Shown here: positions 32,202-41,892 of the stretch, piece by piece
Layout: each line of letters begins with the position of its first letter
How positions within the stretch are numbered: position 1 is the stretch's first letter
From: a virus
IMG/VR virus record: IMGVR_UViG_3300026484_000007
Location: 208,603 to 272,602 of that record
Direction: 5' to 3' (one strand)
Length of the DNA stretch: 64,000 nt
Position numbers and translations under genes: made by a program
The notes under the pieces: generated by a model
The model's input: the letters and a program-made list of their open reading frames with translations, nothing else
Told to the model about the DNA's origin: nothing
Database searches by the model: none

Positions 32202-35200
32202 ATGGGTGCTTTAGGTAATGAATATTTATATAAAAAATTGGTCGAAGAACAACAAGCGCAAGAAATGCGTAATAAAATGGCTTCGAAAAATAGTTTTTTT
32301 AATAAAAATATAATCGGAGGAACTCAGCGTATGACTGGTAGTCCATTGATTGGAGCTCTTGCTCCTACAATGGCTGCTGGAATGGGTAAAACGATGGTGA
32401 CTGCTCACACAACTGACGCAGCTCTTCAAATGGCAGGATCTATTCCTTATTTATTTTTAAAAGCTGGTCAAGGAGCAAATTATTTAAATAAATATAAACA
32501 ATTAGATCTTAAATTTCAAAGCGGTTTGATGGATAATTATAGTGGCTTTAGTCATACGATGCATAATGCTATGAAAGTTCAAACTGCTTCTGCGGGAGCT
32601 AGTGCGGCTGCCGCTGCGCTTGGTCATACTGGAGCAGCTCAATGGATAGCTGCTCATAACCCAATGCTTATGGCTTTTCATGGATTAGGACCAAGTAGTG
32701 GGCTGGGATCTTTAACAGGAGCAATTGGAAAAGGAACCGCAGGACTTTTAGGTTTAAAAGGTGGTGCTGCGACAGCTCTTGGAACTCTTGGATCTTTCGC
32801 TCCTATGGCGTTAGCCCTTGGTGGGTTAATGTATGGTGCTCATAAATTTAATAAAATGGGTGGAAGCGATACAACCATCCAAAATAAAAAAATTAGAAAC
32901 GAGACTCCAAAAGTCAATGGTATTCAAAAGTTGATCTCCGAAGGATCATATAAGACACATGCGAATACTATTCAAATGCTTCAGGCTCAAAATTTATTAG
33001 ATCCTTTTCAGACTTTACAATTAACTATCTTAAATGATATTAATCTTAATACCACAGCTAATAAATTAAGTTATATTGAAAAACACACGAAATCAACAGA
33101 TAATGCTAGAGTAAGTAATGAATTAGCTAATAGATTTTATCAAGATGAATTTCGATCGAGCTCGTTGAGTGGTTCAAAAAATTTAAATAAAAATATTTGG
33201 TATAATGTAAACCAAGGGATCTCTTTAGGATCATTTAGATTATTTGCAAACTTAATGGGTCCTTTATCTCGAGTTATGTTTGGTCAACATGTTGGAGAAA
33301 TTAATTCTCAAATCGATAGCATGCTGACTTCAGACAGCAGAAATTCTTTTCATAATGCTTTAACGAAAAGCGCAAATAAATTAAACATTCCTCATAATTT
33401 ACTTTCATCAGTTCACGCGAGCGCAAATGATTTTCTTAAGTATGAATCTTTTGAAGATCAATTATTAGGTTTAACTGCAAACATTCATGAAATATCAAGA
33501 ACAAGTGCGTTAGCCCTTTTAGATATACGAACTGGTATGGGTTATAATCAAAGCACTTCTCTTGGTGATGGAGCAAAAACATCTGCTTTTAGTATCATCG
33601 GAGACACCAAAGATTATCTAAAAAGAACAGCAGGAGTAAAATCATTTGAAGATAAATCTTTTGCTCAAAAATATTTTGGAAGCTTTTGGGGAACCTTACT
33701 TGAAGGTGGATTAAGTTTTGCTCACGGATTAAGCACAAATGTATTAAAAGAAACAGCAAAACTCGGTGGTAAGCAATTAGATAAAGGATTAGTAAAATTA
33801 TTTGGAGCAGGATTCTCTGACGATCTTAATTACAAAGAAGCGGTTAAACAGAAAAAGATAAATAACTTACTTAAGTTAGCTGCTAAAAAAGGCGACATCA
33901 ACGAAGCATTTAATTCAATGACTAATTCTGATTATGATTTAAGTCAGTCGCTTCATATAGCGACCATCTTACATAAAGAAAGAAAAAAAGAACATTTCAC
34001 TGGAAATTATTCTGACGACATTGAAAAAGCTTTAAATGGTTTAGATCTTGAAACAGAGATAAATGAAAGTAATATCACAAAAGAACACGTTAAAAACGCT
34101 GAAAAAGTTCTAGATAAAATTAATAATACAATCAGAAAACTTAACGATGAAAAGAAAAGAATTACTAATCCAGATAGATTAGAAGAAATTAATAAAAAGA
34201 TTAAATCATTCAGAAGAATAAAAACAATTGTAGAATCTCGATATTCTAAATTGAATCTTTTATGGATCGCTAAAAAGAATGGTGGAATTGAAAAAGCAAT
34301 CCAATCTGGTAAATTAAATTCTGATAAAGATGCTTTTTTAGCTTATAAAGAATTTGATCCTACTCAATCCGGAGGAAGCAATAGTTACGTTCAGAATTTA
34401 TTAAATCCATTTTTAGATCCATTCAGACAAATGCGATCTTCTTTTATAAATTATAAAGAAAATCTTGCTCGAAAATTAAGAAATTCATTCAATATTTATT
34501 CTCAAAAAGATATTGAAAAATTATACGACGACGCTAAAAGTAAACTTAGAAAAGTCGATTATGAAAAATCTGGTAGGGAATTTCTTGGTAAAAAATTCCC
34601 AGATATGATGATCCAAATTCTAAACGAACTTAAAACACAGAGTTCGTATTTAAAAGATCTCTTACGTTGTAATGGTTGTAGCGTTAAGCAAGTAAAAGGA
34701 TTAATTTCAGGAAAATGGCGAGGTCAGTTTGGTGATATAATGACTGACTCAGAATACGATAGAAGACTTTCAACAGAAGCTTTATCCCAAGTGGAAGGAC
34801 AATTAGAAACCGGTAAAAGCAAAAGATTAATTGGAGGTCTTACTAAACACATAGGAATTAATCTTTTAAAATTGATGACTCTTGGATCAATCAAAGCGGA
34901 AGAATTCAATACTGGATCATCCGTTATGAAAAAATTTAGAATGTATACAAGATTAAATGACGATCAGCTTCAAAGAATTCAGGAAAAAGAAAATAAAGAA
35001 AAAGAATTCGAAAAAGAATTAAAAGAAAAAGTAGAATCTGAGAAAAAAAGTTCTAAAACTTTAGAAGTAATTGAAACGACTGTTAAAAAATGGTTTTCTT
35101 TTGAAAAAGAATCTAAAAAAGATTCAGAGAAGAAAGAAGAATCAAAGAAAAAATGGTTGGAAAATTTATTAGTTGGAGGTTTAGGTTTATCTCTTGGAGG

Positions 35201-36713
35201 TTTATTATATAGTGGGTTCGGTTATCTTGCAGAACATTTAGATCATATGATAGATAGCGCATATGAATGGATGCAAGATAACTCTTCAACATTAAAAAGT
35301 GTAGCTGCTACACTTGGTGGAATAGGAGCTGCATACGGTATTAAAAAAGCGAAAGACGCCGTTTTCGGAAAGAAACAGAAACCTAAAACAGATACTTCTG
35401 AAAAACCTAAAAACGATAAATCCAAAAATAAAAAAACTAATAAAACTAATAAACCTAAAAACAATAAACCTAATAAAATTAAGAAAATCGTAAAAAATAC
35501 GAAACGATCATTAAAAGGTTTCTGGGGAATTTTCCTTGAAAAGCTTAAGAATGTTTGGGATCGAGCGCTTGATTTATTCAAGAAAAAGAATCCAGGCAAA
35601 GTCGATAAAAAATCTTATAATTTTATCAAAACTATTAAAAATTTTATATCTAAGGCTCCAGAAGCTTTCGTAAAATTATTTAAGAGTTTTAGATCTGTAA
35701 GCGGATTTTTAAAAGCTACTAAAATAGTAAGAGCTTTCTTTTCAATGTTAGCAGTTGGTGGAGCTGTTGTTTTAGGTTCCGCTGGAATTGGATCAGCAAT
35801 GATCGCAATATTCACTTCATTTATTATTTTCTTAGTAACTGATTTCTTAATCGATATTGTAATTGATTTAATTAATTCTACAGGTGAAGCTGAAAACTAC
35901 GAAGCTCAAATTGTTTTAGAATCATTGAATAATATTAAAGATTTATCAAATGATGTAGAATACTATAAATTTTTATCTTCGCTTGATTCATTAGGTAATA
36001 TTGATGCGGCGAACACGTTAGTAAAACATTATACACGGACTGGAGATCTTAAACATAATTTATCAGCACTGATTGGAGGCGTTGAAGATAATTATTTTGA
36101 GAACGATGGAATAATATTTAACTTCAAAGAAAAAAATAAAAATGGCGCTAAAATAAGTAAAGATTTTATAAAAAATACATTATACAATCATCTTCGATTT
36201 AATGATACTAGTAATGTTATTAGAGAGATGAATGCATTTGAATTATATGCAAAAGATAAAGATGATATAAAAAATATGCAAGCAATTGCTAACTTTAAAG
36301 TAATAGTAGAAATGCTTGATGAAAAGAAAAAACAAGAAATCTTTAGTTCTCCAGAAGTCTTTATGAGAAACTTCAATGACTTCCTTAAACAGCCAGATAA
36401 CTGGATCAACTCTCACGGTTTAACTGGTAGAGTAAAAAAGAAAAATATTGAATTCACTAATAAATTTGGAGAAGATTTTAATAAAGCTATTTATTATGAA
36501 AACGAAATTACTCCGAAATATAAAGCTGGTGCATCAGCAATATCGGAAGTTGATTTCAAAAAACCATTAGAAGAAGCAGTACAACAAATTACATTAAGTA
36601 TATCAGAAGCAGCATCAATAATCACTTCAGCAATTAATAATCAGACGGTTAGTCTTTCAGGAACTTTAGCAGCAACAAAAGTTGAAAGTATTTCGTCTAT
36701 ATCCGAAAAATAA
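32202..36713 (+). CDS. Tape-measure-like protein, 1503 aa
   Basis: The longest gene in the window. The N-terminal ~230 residues contain several Gly/Ala-rich hydrophobic segments (GALAPTMAAGMGKTM, ASAGASAAAAALGHTGAAQW, GAIGKGTAGLLGLKGGAATALGTLG, MALALGGLMYGAH). The middle is predominantly helical. Around residues 985-1010 and 1175-1220 are further hydrophobic stretches (LLVGGLGLSLGGLLYSGFGY, MLAVGGAVVLGSAGIGSAMI, IFLVTDFLIDIVIDLI), and a lysine-rich linker (~1060-1110) lies between them. Helical length plus membrane-like segments is typical of tail tape-measure proteins. An internal ejection or virion enzyme is possible, but no lytic motif was seen. GGAGACC ribosome binding site. Confidence 0.55.
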   Translation: MGALGNEYLYKKLVEEQQAQEMRNKMASKNSFFNKNIIGGTQRMTGSPLIGALAPTMAAGMGKTMVTAHTTDAALQMAGSIPYLFLKAGQGANYLNKYKQLDLKFQSGLMDNYSGFSHTMHNAMKVQTASAGASAAAAALGHTGAAQWIAAHNPMLMAFHGLGPSSGLGSLTGAIGKGTAGLLGLKGGAATALGTLGSFAPMALALGGLMYGAHKFNKMGGSDTTIQNKKIRNETPKVNGIQKLISEGSYKTHANTIQMLQAQNLLDPFQTLQLTILNDINLNTTANKLSYIEKHTKSTDNARVSNELANRFYQDEFRSSSLSGSKNLNKNIWYNVNQGISLGSFRLFANLMGPLSRVMFGQHVGEINSQIDSMLTSDSRNSFHNALTKSANKLNIPHNLLSSVHASANDFLKYESFEDQLLGLTANIHEISRTSALALLDIRTGMGYNQSTSLGDGAKTSAFSIIGDTKDYLKRTAGVKSFEDKSFAQKYFGSFWGTLLEGGLSFAHGLSTNVLKETAKLGGKQLDKGLVKLFGAGFSDDLNYKEAVKQKKINNLLKLAAKKGDINEAFNSMTNSDYDLSQSLHIATILHKERKKEHFTGNYSDDIEKALNGLDLETEINESNITKEHVKNAEKVLDKINNTIRKLNDEKKRITNPDRLEEINKKIKSFRRIKTIVESRYSKLNLLWIAKKNGGIEKAIQSGKLNSDKDAFLAYKEFDPTQSGGSNSYVQNLLNPFLDPFRQMRSSFINYKENLARKLRNSFNIYSQKDIEKLYDDAKSKLRKVDYEKSGREFLGKKFPDMMIQILNELKTQSSYLKDLLRCNGCSVKQVKGLISGKWRGQFGDIMTDSEYDRRLSTEALSQVEGQLETGKSKRLIGGLTKHIGINLLKLMTLGSIKAEEFNTGSSVMKKFRMYTRLNDDQLQRIQEKENKEKEFEKELKEKVESEKKSSKTLEVIETTVKKWFSFEKESKKDSEKKEESKKKWLENLLVGGLGLSLGGLLYSGFGYLAEHLDHMIDSAYEWMQDNSSTLKSVAATLGGIGAAYGIKKAKDAVFGKKQKPKTDTSEKPKNDKSKNKKTNKTNKPKNNKPNKIKKIVKNTKRSLKGFWGIFLEKLKNVWDRALDLFKKKNPGKVDKKSYNFIKTIKNFISKAPEAFVKLFKSFRSVSGFLKATKIVRAFFSMLAVGGAVVLGSAGIGSAMIAIFTSFIIFLVTDFLIDIVIDLINSTGEAENYEAQIVLESLNNIKDLSNDVEYYKFLSSLDSLGNIDAANTLVKHYTRTGDLKHNLSALIGGVEDNYFENDGIIFNFKEKNKNGAKISKDFIKNTLYNHLRFNDTSNVIREMNAFELYAKDKDDIKNMQAIANFKVIVEMLDEKKKQEIFSSPEVFMRNFNDFLKQPDNWINSHGLTGRVKKKNIEFTNKFGEDFNKAIYYENEITPKYKAGASAISEVDFKKPLEEAVQQITLSISEAASIITSAINNQTVSLSGTLAATKVESISSISEK

Positions 36714-36729
36714 TTTTTAAGGAGCTTTT

Positions 36730-38181
36730 ATGGGTAAAAATAACACCGGTAACTCTAGTCCACAAATTCCAGGAATGGAAATTGAAGAACTTGATATAAA
36801 AACTTTAGCAAATTCCGGATCAGGTATTAAAGCAAATAAAATTCATTTAGTTGTTTTGGGTCAATTACCTGGATTCAATTCCGAAATTGATCCAAATTTT
36901 GCTTTAGAAAAATTAAATTTAAGAAACATTCCATTGATTGATTTTATTCCAGTTTCTTATAGTATACCTTTAATTAATAAAATGATGTCAGGAGCTTCAG
37001 AAGGATTATCTAAATTTAGCGCGATGTTAGCTGAAGGTGAATTTGGAACTATGGGATTATATTTAAAAAATGGATTAAGTTCAAGTTATAACTCTTTTAA
37101 ATCTCTTCTTTCATCGGCAGCAAATTCTGTCAATCAAAAAGGATTCGTAGGCGCTTCGACATCTGCTCTTGCTGATGGAGTTCAGAATTTGACAAAGTTA
37201 GCAGATTCTACTTCATTGTATAACTATGAAGCTTCTCCAGAAAACGAATGTAATTTTTTATTTAATTTACTTTTAATGAGATACGTGAATTTGAATTGGG
37301 GGGTAGACGCCAAATCGCATATTTCTTCTTACCTTAAAGAAGATAAAAAAAATAAACAAGATGAAGCTAAAATAAAACAAGGATCGGAAGAATACTTAGG
37401 AGTAAGATTAATTGCTGCAAATGATGCTATGTATAATGAATCAATTAGTAATTCATTTGGACAAAATGAAGCTTTAAATGTCTTATCAAATAACCCGTTA
37501 GTTAACGCATTTTCTGGAGCGGCGACGTCTCTTTTCAATAAAGGAGCAAACGCAATTACAAACGCTACAAAAATTAATGCTCTGAATACAGTACAGAATC
37601 TCCCTAAACTAAGTTATGGAGATGCATTGAAAGTCTTTGAAGGATCTAGTACTGGTAATATAATTACTCAAATTGCTCAAAGTAAATTTCTTGGAATGAA
37701 TATAGCTTTACCAAAAGCTTTTAATAGTTCAAATTTTTCGGATAATTTTAGTATAACAGTGAAGTTATCTTCTCCGAGTGGACATCCAATTGATATTCAA
37801 AATTATATTATAAATCCTTTAAAAATTTTCTTATCTATGGCAGCTCCAATTACGCAAAATCTTGAAACATATTATTTACCATTATTATGGAAAGTACAAG
37901 GTTATGGTATTCATAATGATTTAGTAGCTTATATAAATAATATAACTATAATGAAAGGCGGAATGGAAAATTCAGTCAATGATTATCTTCAACCAACAAT
38001 GATTGAAGTAAGATTAACTTTAAGTACGATTTCTGAAACAATGGCTGCTGTAGCTGCTCCAGATGTGCTTGTTTCAGATACAAACGAACGAAACGCGATT
38101 GGTATGACTACTCCTTTAAGATCAGCTGAATCTATGGACCAATCCAAATATAAAAGAGAAAAATACACTGTGAAATTATAA
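36730..38181 (+). CDS. Virion structural protein, 483 aa
   Basis: Follows the tape-measure-like gene with a short gap. The C-terminal part (SGHPIDIQNYIINPLKIFLSMAAP, YYLPLLWKVQGYGIHNDLV, YLQPTMIEVRLTLSTI) has the look of tail or baseplate hub proteins, in which a beta-domain ends in a 'P..I.V.LTL' strand. The N-terminal half contains helical, serine-rich segments. No enzyme motif. I would call it a tail/baseplate protein by position and general pattern only. Confidence 0.6.
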   Translation: MGKNNTGNSSPQIPGMEIEELDIKTLANSGSGIKANKIHLVVLGQLPGFNSEIDPNFALEKLNLRNIPLIDFIPVSYSIPLINKMMSGASEGLSKFSAMLAEGEFGTMGLYLKNGLSSSYNSFKSLLSSAANSVNQKGFVGASTSALADGVQNLTKLADSTSLYNYEASPENECNFLFNLLLMRYVNLNWGVDAKSHISSYLKEDKKNKQDEAKIKQGSEEYLGVRLIAANDAMYNESISNSFGQNEALNVLSNNPLVNAFSGAATSLFNKGANAITNATKINALNTVQNLPKLSYGDALKVFEGSSTGNIITQIAQSKFLGMNIALPKAFNSSNFSDNFSITVKLSSPSGHPIDIQNYIINPLKIFLSMAAPITQNLETYYLPLLWKVQGYGIHNDLVAYINNITIMKGGMENSVNDYLQPTMIEVRLTLSTISETMAAVAAPDVLVSDTNERNAIGMTTPLRSAESMDQSKYKREKYTVKL

Positions 38182-38223
38182 TAAAAATACAATAAATTAT
38201 AAAATTTTTTACAAAGGATTCAA

Positions 38224-38397
38224 ATGAAAAAAACAGAAAATGATAAAAATGATAAAAAAATTTTAGAAATAAAAGATCCTTTATCTAAAAAAGATTTAGA
38301 AATAGAAACAATCGTTTGCGATGAATTCTTAGAAGAAGGATCTTTTATAGAAATCGATTTAGACGTTATCGATTTCGTAGAAAAACTTAAAAAATAA
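38224..38397 (+). CDS. Small acidic protein, 57 aa
   Basis: Short ORF with a good ribosome binding site (CAAAGGATTCAA-ATG) filling the gap between the structural protein and the next gene. Product begins MKKTENDKNDKKILEI and ends IDFVEKLKK. Acidic, no hydrophobic segment. One GATC-type hairpin is embedded (EIKDPLSKKDLEI). Followed by a perfect terminator. Presence of signals on both ends supports it as real. Confidence 0.7.
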   Translation: MKKTENDKNDKKILEIKDPLSKKDLEIETIVCDEFLEEGSFIEIDLDVIDFVEKLKK

Positions 38398-38425
38398 AAA
38401 AGGATCTTTTTTAGATCCTTTTTAA
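38396..38425 (+). terminator. GATC hairpin terminator
   Basis: AAAAAGGATC/GATCCTTTTT around TTTTTTA, symmetric and thus possibly bidirectional. Confidence 0.8.
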
Positions 38426-38453
38426 AAATTAAAAATATAAAGGGAGATTAATA

Positions 38454-39032
38454 ATGTTAGATGATATTCAAAAACCACTTACAACGCTTATAAATATTTT
38501 TAATATTAATTTTATAGTAGGAATTATTTTATTTTCAATCGTTTTTACTATTGGAATGATTTTATTCAAAGATCAAATTAAATATTTATTTTATTCATTT
38601 ATGGATTTTATGAGATCTTTTATAGATCGCAAGTCTACTCAAAAATCTATAAAAGATCAACAGAAGCAATCTTCTTCGTCTTCTCCGCGCGCTCAGCTTT
38701 CTATACAAGAAGCGCAAGAAGTTAGACGATTATTAAACGATATCATTAAAGAAAAATTTAATTTTTATTTAATCAATGAATTATTACCTATGTACTATGG
38801 TAATAAAAAACCAGATAAAAATGATATTAATGAATTGCAAGAAAGATTTTTCACTGATGTATCGTTATTGATCACAAAGGATCTAAAAAAGATCTTTTTA
38901 AAATATTATACTACAGAAGGTATAAAAATATACATTAATGAACAATTTTTGTATTACGTGAATAAAATTGATAAAGCTTTCTATACTGATCAGACTTCGA
39001 TAGTTTCCGACGATTTATATAAATCGATATAA
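38454..39032 (+). CDS. Membrane-anchored protein, 192 aa
   Basis: One N-terminal membrane segment (NFIVGIILFSIVFTIGMILF, about residues 20-39), a basic Q/S-rich linker (~60-80) and a C-terminal soluble helical domain of ~110 residues. N-terminal anchor with periplasmic or cytoplasmic domain resembles spanin-type or host-takeover membrane proteins, without a family match. Contains two GATC hairpins (one encoding KDLKKI). Precedes the portal gene. Confidence 0.65.
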   Translation: MLDDIQKPLTTLINIFNINFIVGIILFSIVFTIGMILFKDQIKYLFYSFMDFMRSFIDRKSTQKSIKDQQKQSSSSSPRAQLSIQEAQEVRRLLNDIIKEKFNFYLINELLPMYYGNKKPDKNDINELQERFFTDVSLLITKDLKKIFLKYYTTEGIKIYINEQFLYYVNKIDKAFYTDQTSIVSDDLYKSI

Positions 39033-39086
39033 CAACGTAATAAACGTAAAACGTAATAAAACGTAACAACACGCAACAACGTAAAG
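39030..39086 (+). repeat. AACGTAA short repeats before the portal gene
   Basis: Six loosely repeated ACGTAA/ACGCAA words between the stop at 39032 and the ribosome binding site of the portal gene. Function unknown; may be a slippage-generated spacer. Confidence 0.6.
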
Positions 39087-39094
39087 GAGAATAA

Positions 39095-41458
39095 ATGCCT
39101 ACAAACACAAACAATATAAATCATAAAAATTATAAATTAAAAATTCTTCAAGAGGCATCTTGGGAAGATGCTTTTGAAGATGAAGATCCAGTTGATGATG
39201 TTGTGGATAGTGCGTCAGCGCTAAACTCTCACGAACAGTCGCTTAAAGCAATATCATCTTTAGAAGATCTCGAAAAGATCGATAAACAGTTTGATTCATT
39301 ATATAAAAATTTTCTTGATAAAAATGATGATATTAATCTTTTTTCAGCGAAAGTTCAACGAATTGAATTGAGTAAAACATCTCAATTATATAAAAGAGAA
39401 AAAGAAAAAGAAGAGCCTGATGATCCTTTCGATGATCATAAACAAGCTCAGGAAGAATTAAATAAACTTTTCAATAATGAATCTAATGATATTCTTAAGA
39501 TTTTCCAATCTCAAACTATTCATAATAATAGAAAAGATCTTTATGAGATGTACGATGAAATCGCTGATATAAATTATATTGCGTATAAAATGCTAAGAGT
39601 GTATCTTGATAATATTTTAATTAAGAATGCTCAAACTAAAACATTCATTAATATCAAAGAAAATGAAGATAATAAAAATTTAGCTAAAATCGATGATACT
39701 AAATTAGATTTTATTAAAAAGATGCTTGATATGTTTTTAGTATTTTTTGATATTCAAAATAAGTTAAAAAACCAAATTGTTCCAAAGACTTTAAAGTACG
39801 GAGATTTTTATATTGAAGTTGTTGATCTTTCAAAGATCGATAATATTCTTTATAGACAACCTCAATTATTAACTGAAAATTTCGTAATTGAAAATAATGG
39901 AAGGAAAAAAACTTATAAAAATGTTTCTTACGCTTATCTTGAATTACCGTATAAAGAAAATTTTATGGAGTCTATGGATGCTGAAAACATTAATGAATCT
40001 AAATTCGGATCTAAAAAAGATTCGATTCATGATTTAAATAATTTAGCTCCAGCAGGCAATAATTTTGAAAATTTGGAAGAATCCTTTCAATACAAACTTG
40101 AAAAATTACGAGATAAATTATCGGCGAGAGTTCTTGAAGAAAGCGATATTCCTTTTTTAAAAAGAAATGATAATGAAGAATTTGATATTGAAAATTTATT
40201 TAAAATGGATCTTGATAAGATCGAAAATATTTATTTAAGATTACAAGACCCAAGTAAAGTTCTTAAAGTAGAGCAAGATGGAGTACTTTATGGGTATTTA
40301 GTAATCGAAGATGTCGATAGAGAAAAAAATGGGGATGAAGAAGAGATAAACATATACAAACGATTTTTATCGGATAATGAAAGTGGATCAAATGATGATG
40401 TAAATAAAAATGTTACAAAAAATATTGCTGGAGAAATTTCAGAGAAAATCTCAGAAAGACTTGCGGAATTTATTAATCAGAAAGGTGATTTTGAAGCTAT
40501 TCCAGATGAACTTAAAGCATCATTAAGAGTAATTATTTATCAAAAATTACTTAAGAAATCTAAGATAAAATTTAGATTTTTAGAAACTTCTGATATGGTA
40601 AATTTTCATACAGTGATTGATAAATTTGCTCCATATGGAACGTCAATTTTCGATCCAATTATTCAACCAGTAAAAATGTATACTATTGGATTAATGACTT
40701 CGATAGTATCAAGACTTAGTAGAGCTGCAGTGATTCGAAAATGGAATATTGAAGTAGGTAATAAAAGAAACTATCAAGCTGTAATCGAGCAAGTTAAAAA
40801 AGATCTTCGTAATAAATCAGTAACATACGATAGTCTTACTAGTATTAAAAATATATCAAAAATGATTACCGATTTTAAAGATATTGCGACAGTTACTAGA
40901 GATGGTCAAAGATTTATCGATCTTGAAGTGATGCCAATGCATGATCGATCTTTACCTATTCAAGAATTACAAGATCTAAAAACAGAATTAATTGCTGCGA
41001 CTGGAATTCCTGCGACTTATTTAAATATGCCAGATGCAGTTGATCTTAGAGAGACTCTTGTAAATATTAATATCAATTTTGCAAATACTATTATTAGTCA
41101 GCAAAGTTATATCGAAGATGGTCTGAATATTTTATTTAATATTATTATTAAAAAATTATTAAATTTAAATGGAATACCAGATAAAGGTTTCAATATATCT
41201 AGTATTTTTAAATTAACTTTAAACACTCCATTAGTACTTCAATTACAACAGAGTGAAGCTCTTGTTGGAAGTATAATTAATATTATTGGAGCATTGAATC
41301 AAGCTCAGCTTCAGATAGATCCATTAAAATTATTAGAAATGTATATACCTCAAATGAATTGGGAAGCATTGAAAAAATCTGGAGAAGAATTAACTCGAGA
41401 CGAAATCAAAAAGCAAATTATGATGCAACAAGACGGTCAGCAAGCTGGAGGATTTTAA
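39095..41458 (+). CDS. Portal protein
   Basis: 787 residues with the T4 gp20-like portal pattern: a variable N-terminus, then VNFHTVIDKFAPYGTSIFDP, SIVSRLSRAAVIRKWNIEVG, MITDFKDIATVTRDGQRFI and LIAATGIPATYLNMPDAV followed by LRETLVNININFANTI (portal wing/crown/stem region). The portal forms the dodecameric ring through which DNA is packed and ejected and to which the tail attaches. The leader LKILQEASWED contains a LQE-A site that could be cut by a prohead protease. The C-terminus (QQAGGF) is encoded by the arm of the terminator. Confidence 0.85.
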   Translation: MPTNTNNINHKNYKLKILQEASWEDAFEDEDPVDDVVDSASALNSHEQSLKAISSLEDLEKIDKQFDSLYKNFLDKNDDINLFSAKVQRIELSKTSQLYKREKEKEEPDDPFDDHKQAQEELNKLFNNESNDILKIFQSQTIHNNRKDLYEMYDEIADINYIAYKMLRVYLDNILIKNAQTKTFINIKENEDNKNLAKIDDTKLDFIKKMLDMFLVFFDIQNKLKNQIVPKTLKYGDFYIEVVDLSKIDNILYRQPQLLTENFVIENNGRKKTYKNVSYAYLELPYKENFMESMDAENINESKFGSKKDSIHDLNNLAPAGNNFENLEESFQYKLEKLRDKLSARVLEESDIPFLKRNDNEEFDIENLFKMDLDKIENIYLRLQDPSKVLKVEQDGVLYGYLVIEDVDREKNGDEEEINIYKRFLSDNESGSNDDVNKNVTKNIAGEISEKISERLAEFINQKGDFEAIPDELKASLRVIIYQKLLKKSKIKFRFLETSDMVNFHTVIDKFAPYGTSIFDPIIQPVKMYTIGLMTSIVSRLSRAAVIRKWNIEVGNKRNYQAVIEQVKKDLRNKSVTYDSLTSIKNISKMITDFKDIATVTRDGQRFIDLEVMPMHDRSLPIQELQDLKTELIAATGIPATYLNMPDAVDLRETLVNININFANTIISQQSYIEDGLNILFNIIIKKLLNLNGIPDKGFNISSIFKLTLNTPLVLQLQQSEALVGSIINIIGALNQAQLQIDPLKLLEMYIPQMNWEALKKSGEELTRDEIKKQIMMQQDGQQAGGF

Positions 41459-41477
41459 AATCCTCCAGCTTTTTTTG
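41442..41477 (+). terminator. Long palindromic terminator enclosing the portal stop codon
   Basis: A 30-base perfect palindrome (41442-41471; arms AAGCTGGAGGATTTT) with the TAA stop at its centre, continuing into seven T and a GTCGTTAG box (41477-41484). Confidence 0.9.
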
Positions 41478-41493
41478 TCGTTAGAAAAAACTT

Positions 41494-41628
41494 TGAAAAC
41501 TCGTGATCCTAAAACGTTAAGCAACGATAGATATCTAAAGATATATAGCAGTTCTAAAATTTTTAGAACTGCTTTTATATCGCTTGTATCTAAAAAAGAT
41601 GCTACGTGGAAAATCAAAGTTTTTCAAT
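41494..41628 (+). repeat. Operon-boundary repeat, copy D1
   Basis: GCAGTTCTAAAA/TTTTAGAACTGC type, nearly identical to copy B. First of two tandem copies in the 41459-41892 gap, which holds no gene. Confidence 0.85.
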
Positions 41629-41649
41629 ATAATTTTAAATAATTTTTAT

Positions 41650-41792
41650 TGAAAACTCGTGATCTTAAAACGTTGAGCAACGATAGATATCTAAAGATAT
41701 ATACGAGTTCTAAAACCACTTTAGAAATTTTAGAACTGCTTTTATATCGCTTGTATCTAAAATAGATGCTACTTTAAAAAACAAGTTTTTCA
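41650..41792 (+). repeat. Operon-boundary repeat, copy D2 (mixed arm types)
   Basis: Second tandem copy. Left arm CGAGTTCTAAAA, right arm TTTTAGAACTGC, with an extra TTTAGAAA insert in the loop. The opposite mixture to copy C. Confidence 0.85.
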
Positions 41793-41892
41793 AAAGTTTT
41801 TTTTGCCCTCTTAATTATTTTTAATTAAAAAATACAAAGAAAAAATTAAACGAAGTTTTAAACGAAGTTAAAGAAGATAAAAAGGAGATAAA

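Noticed and set aside
35243-35815. Minus-strand reading frames within the tape-measure-like gene
   Set aside because: Shadows of lysine-rich coding sequence; no start signals.
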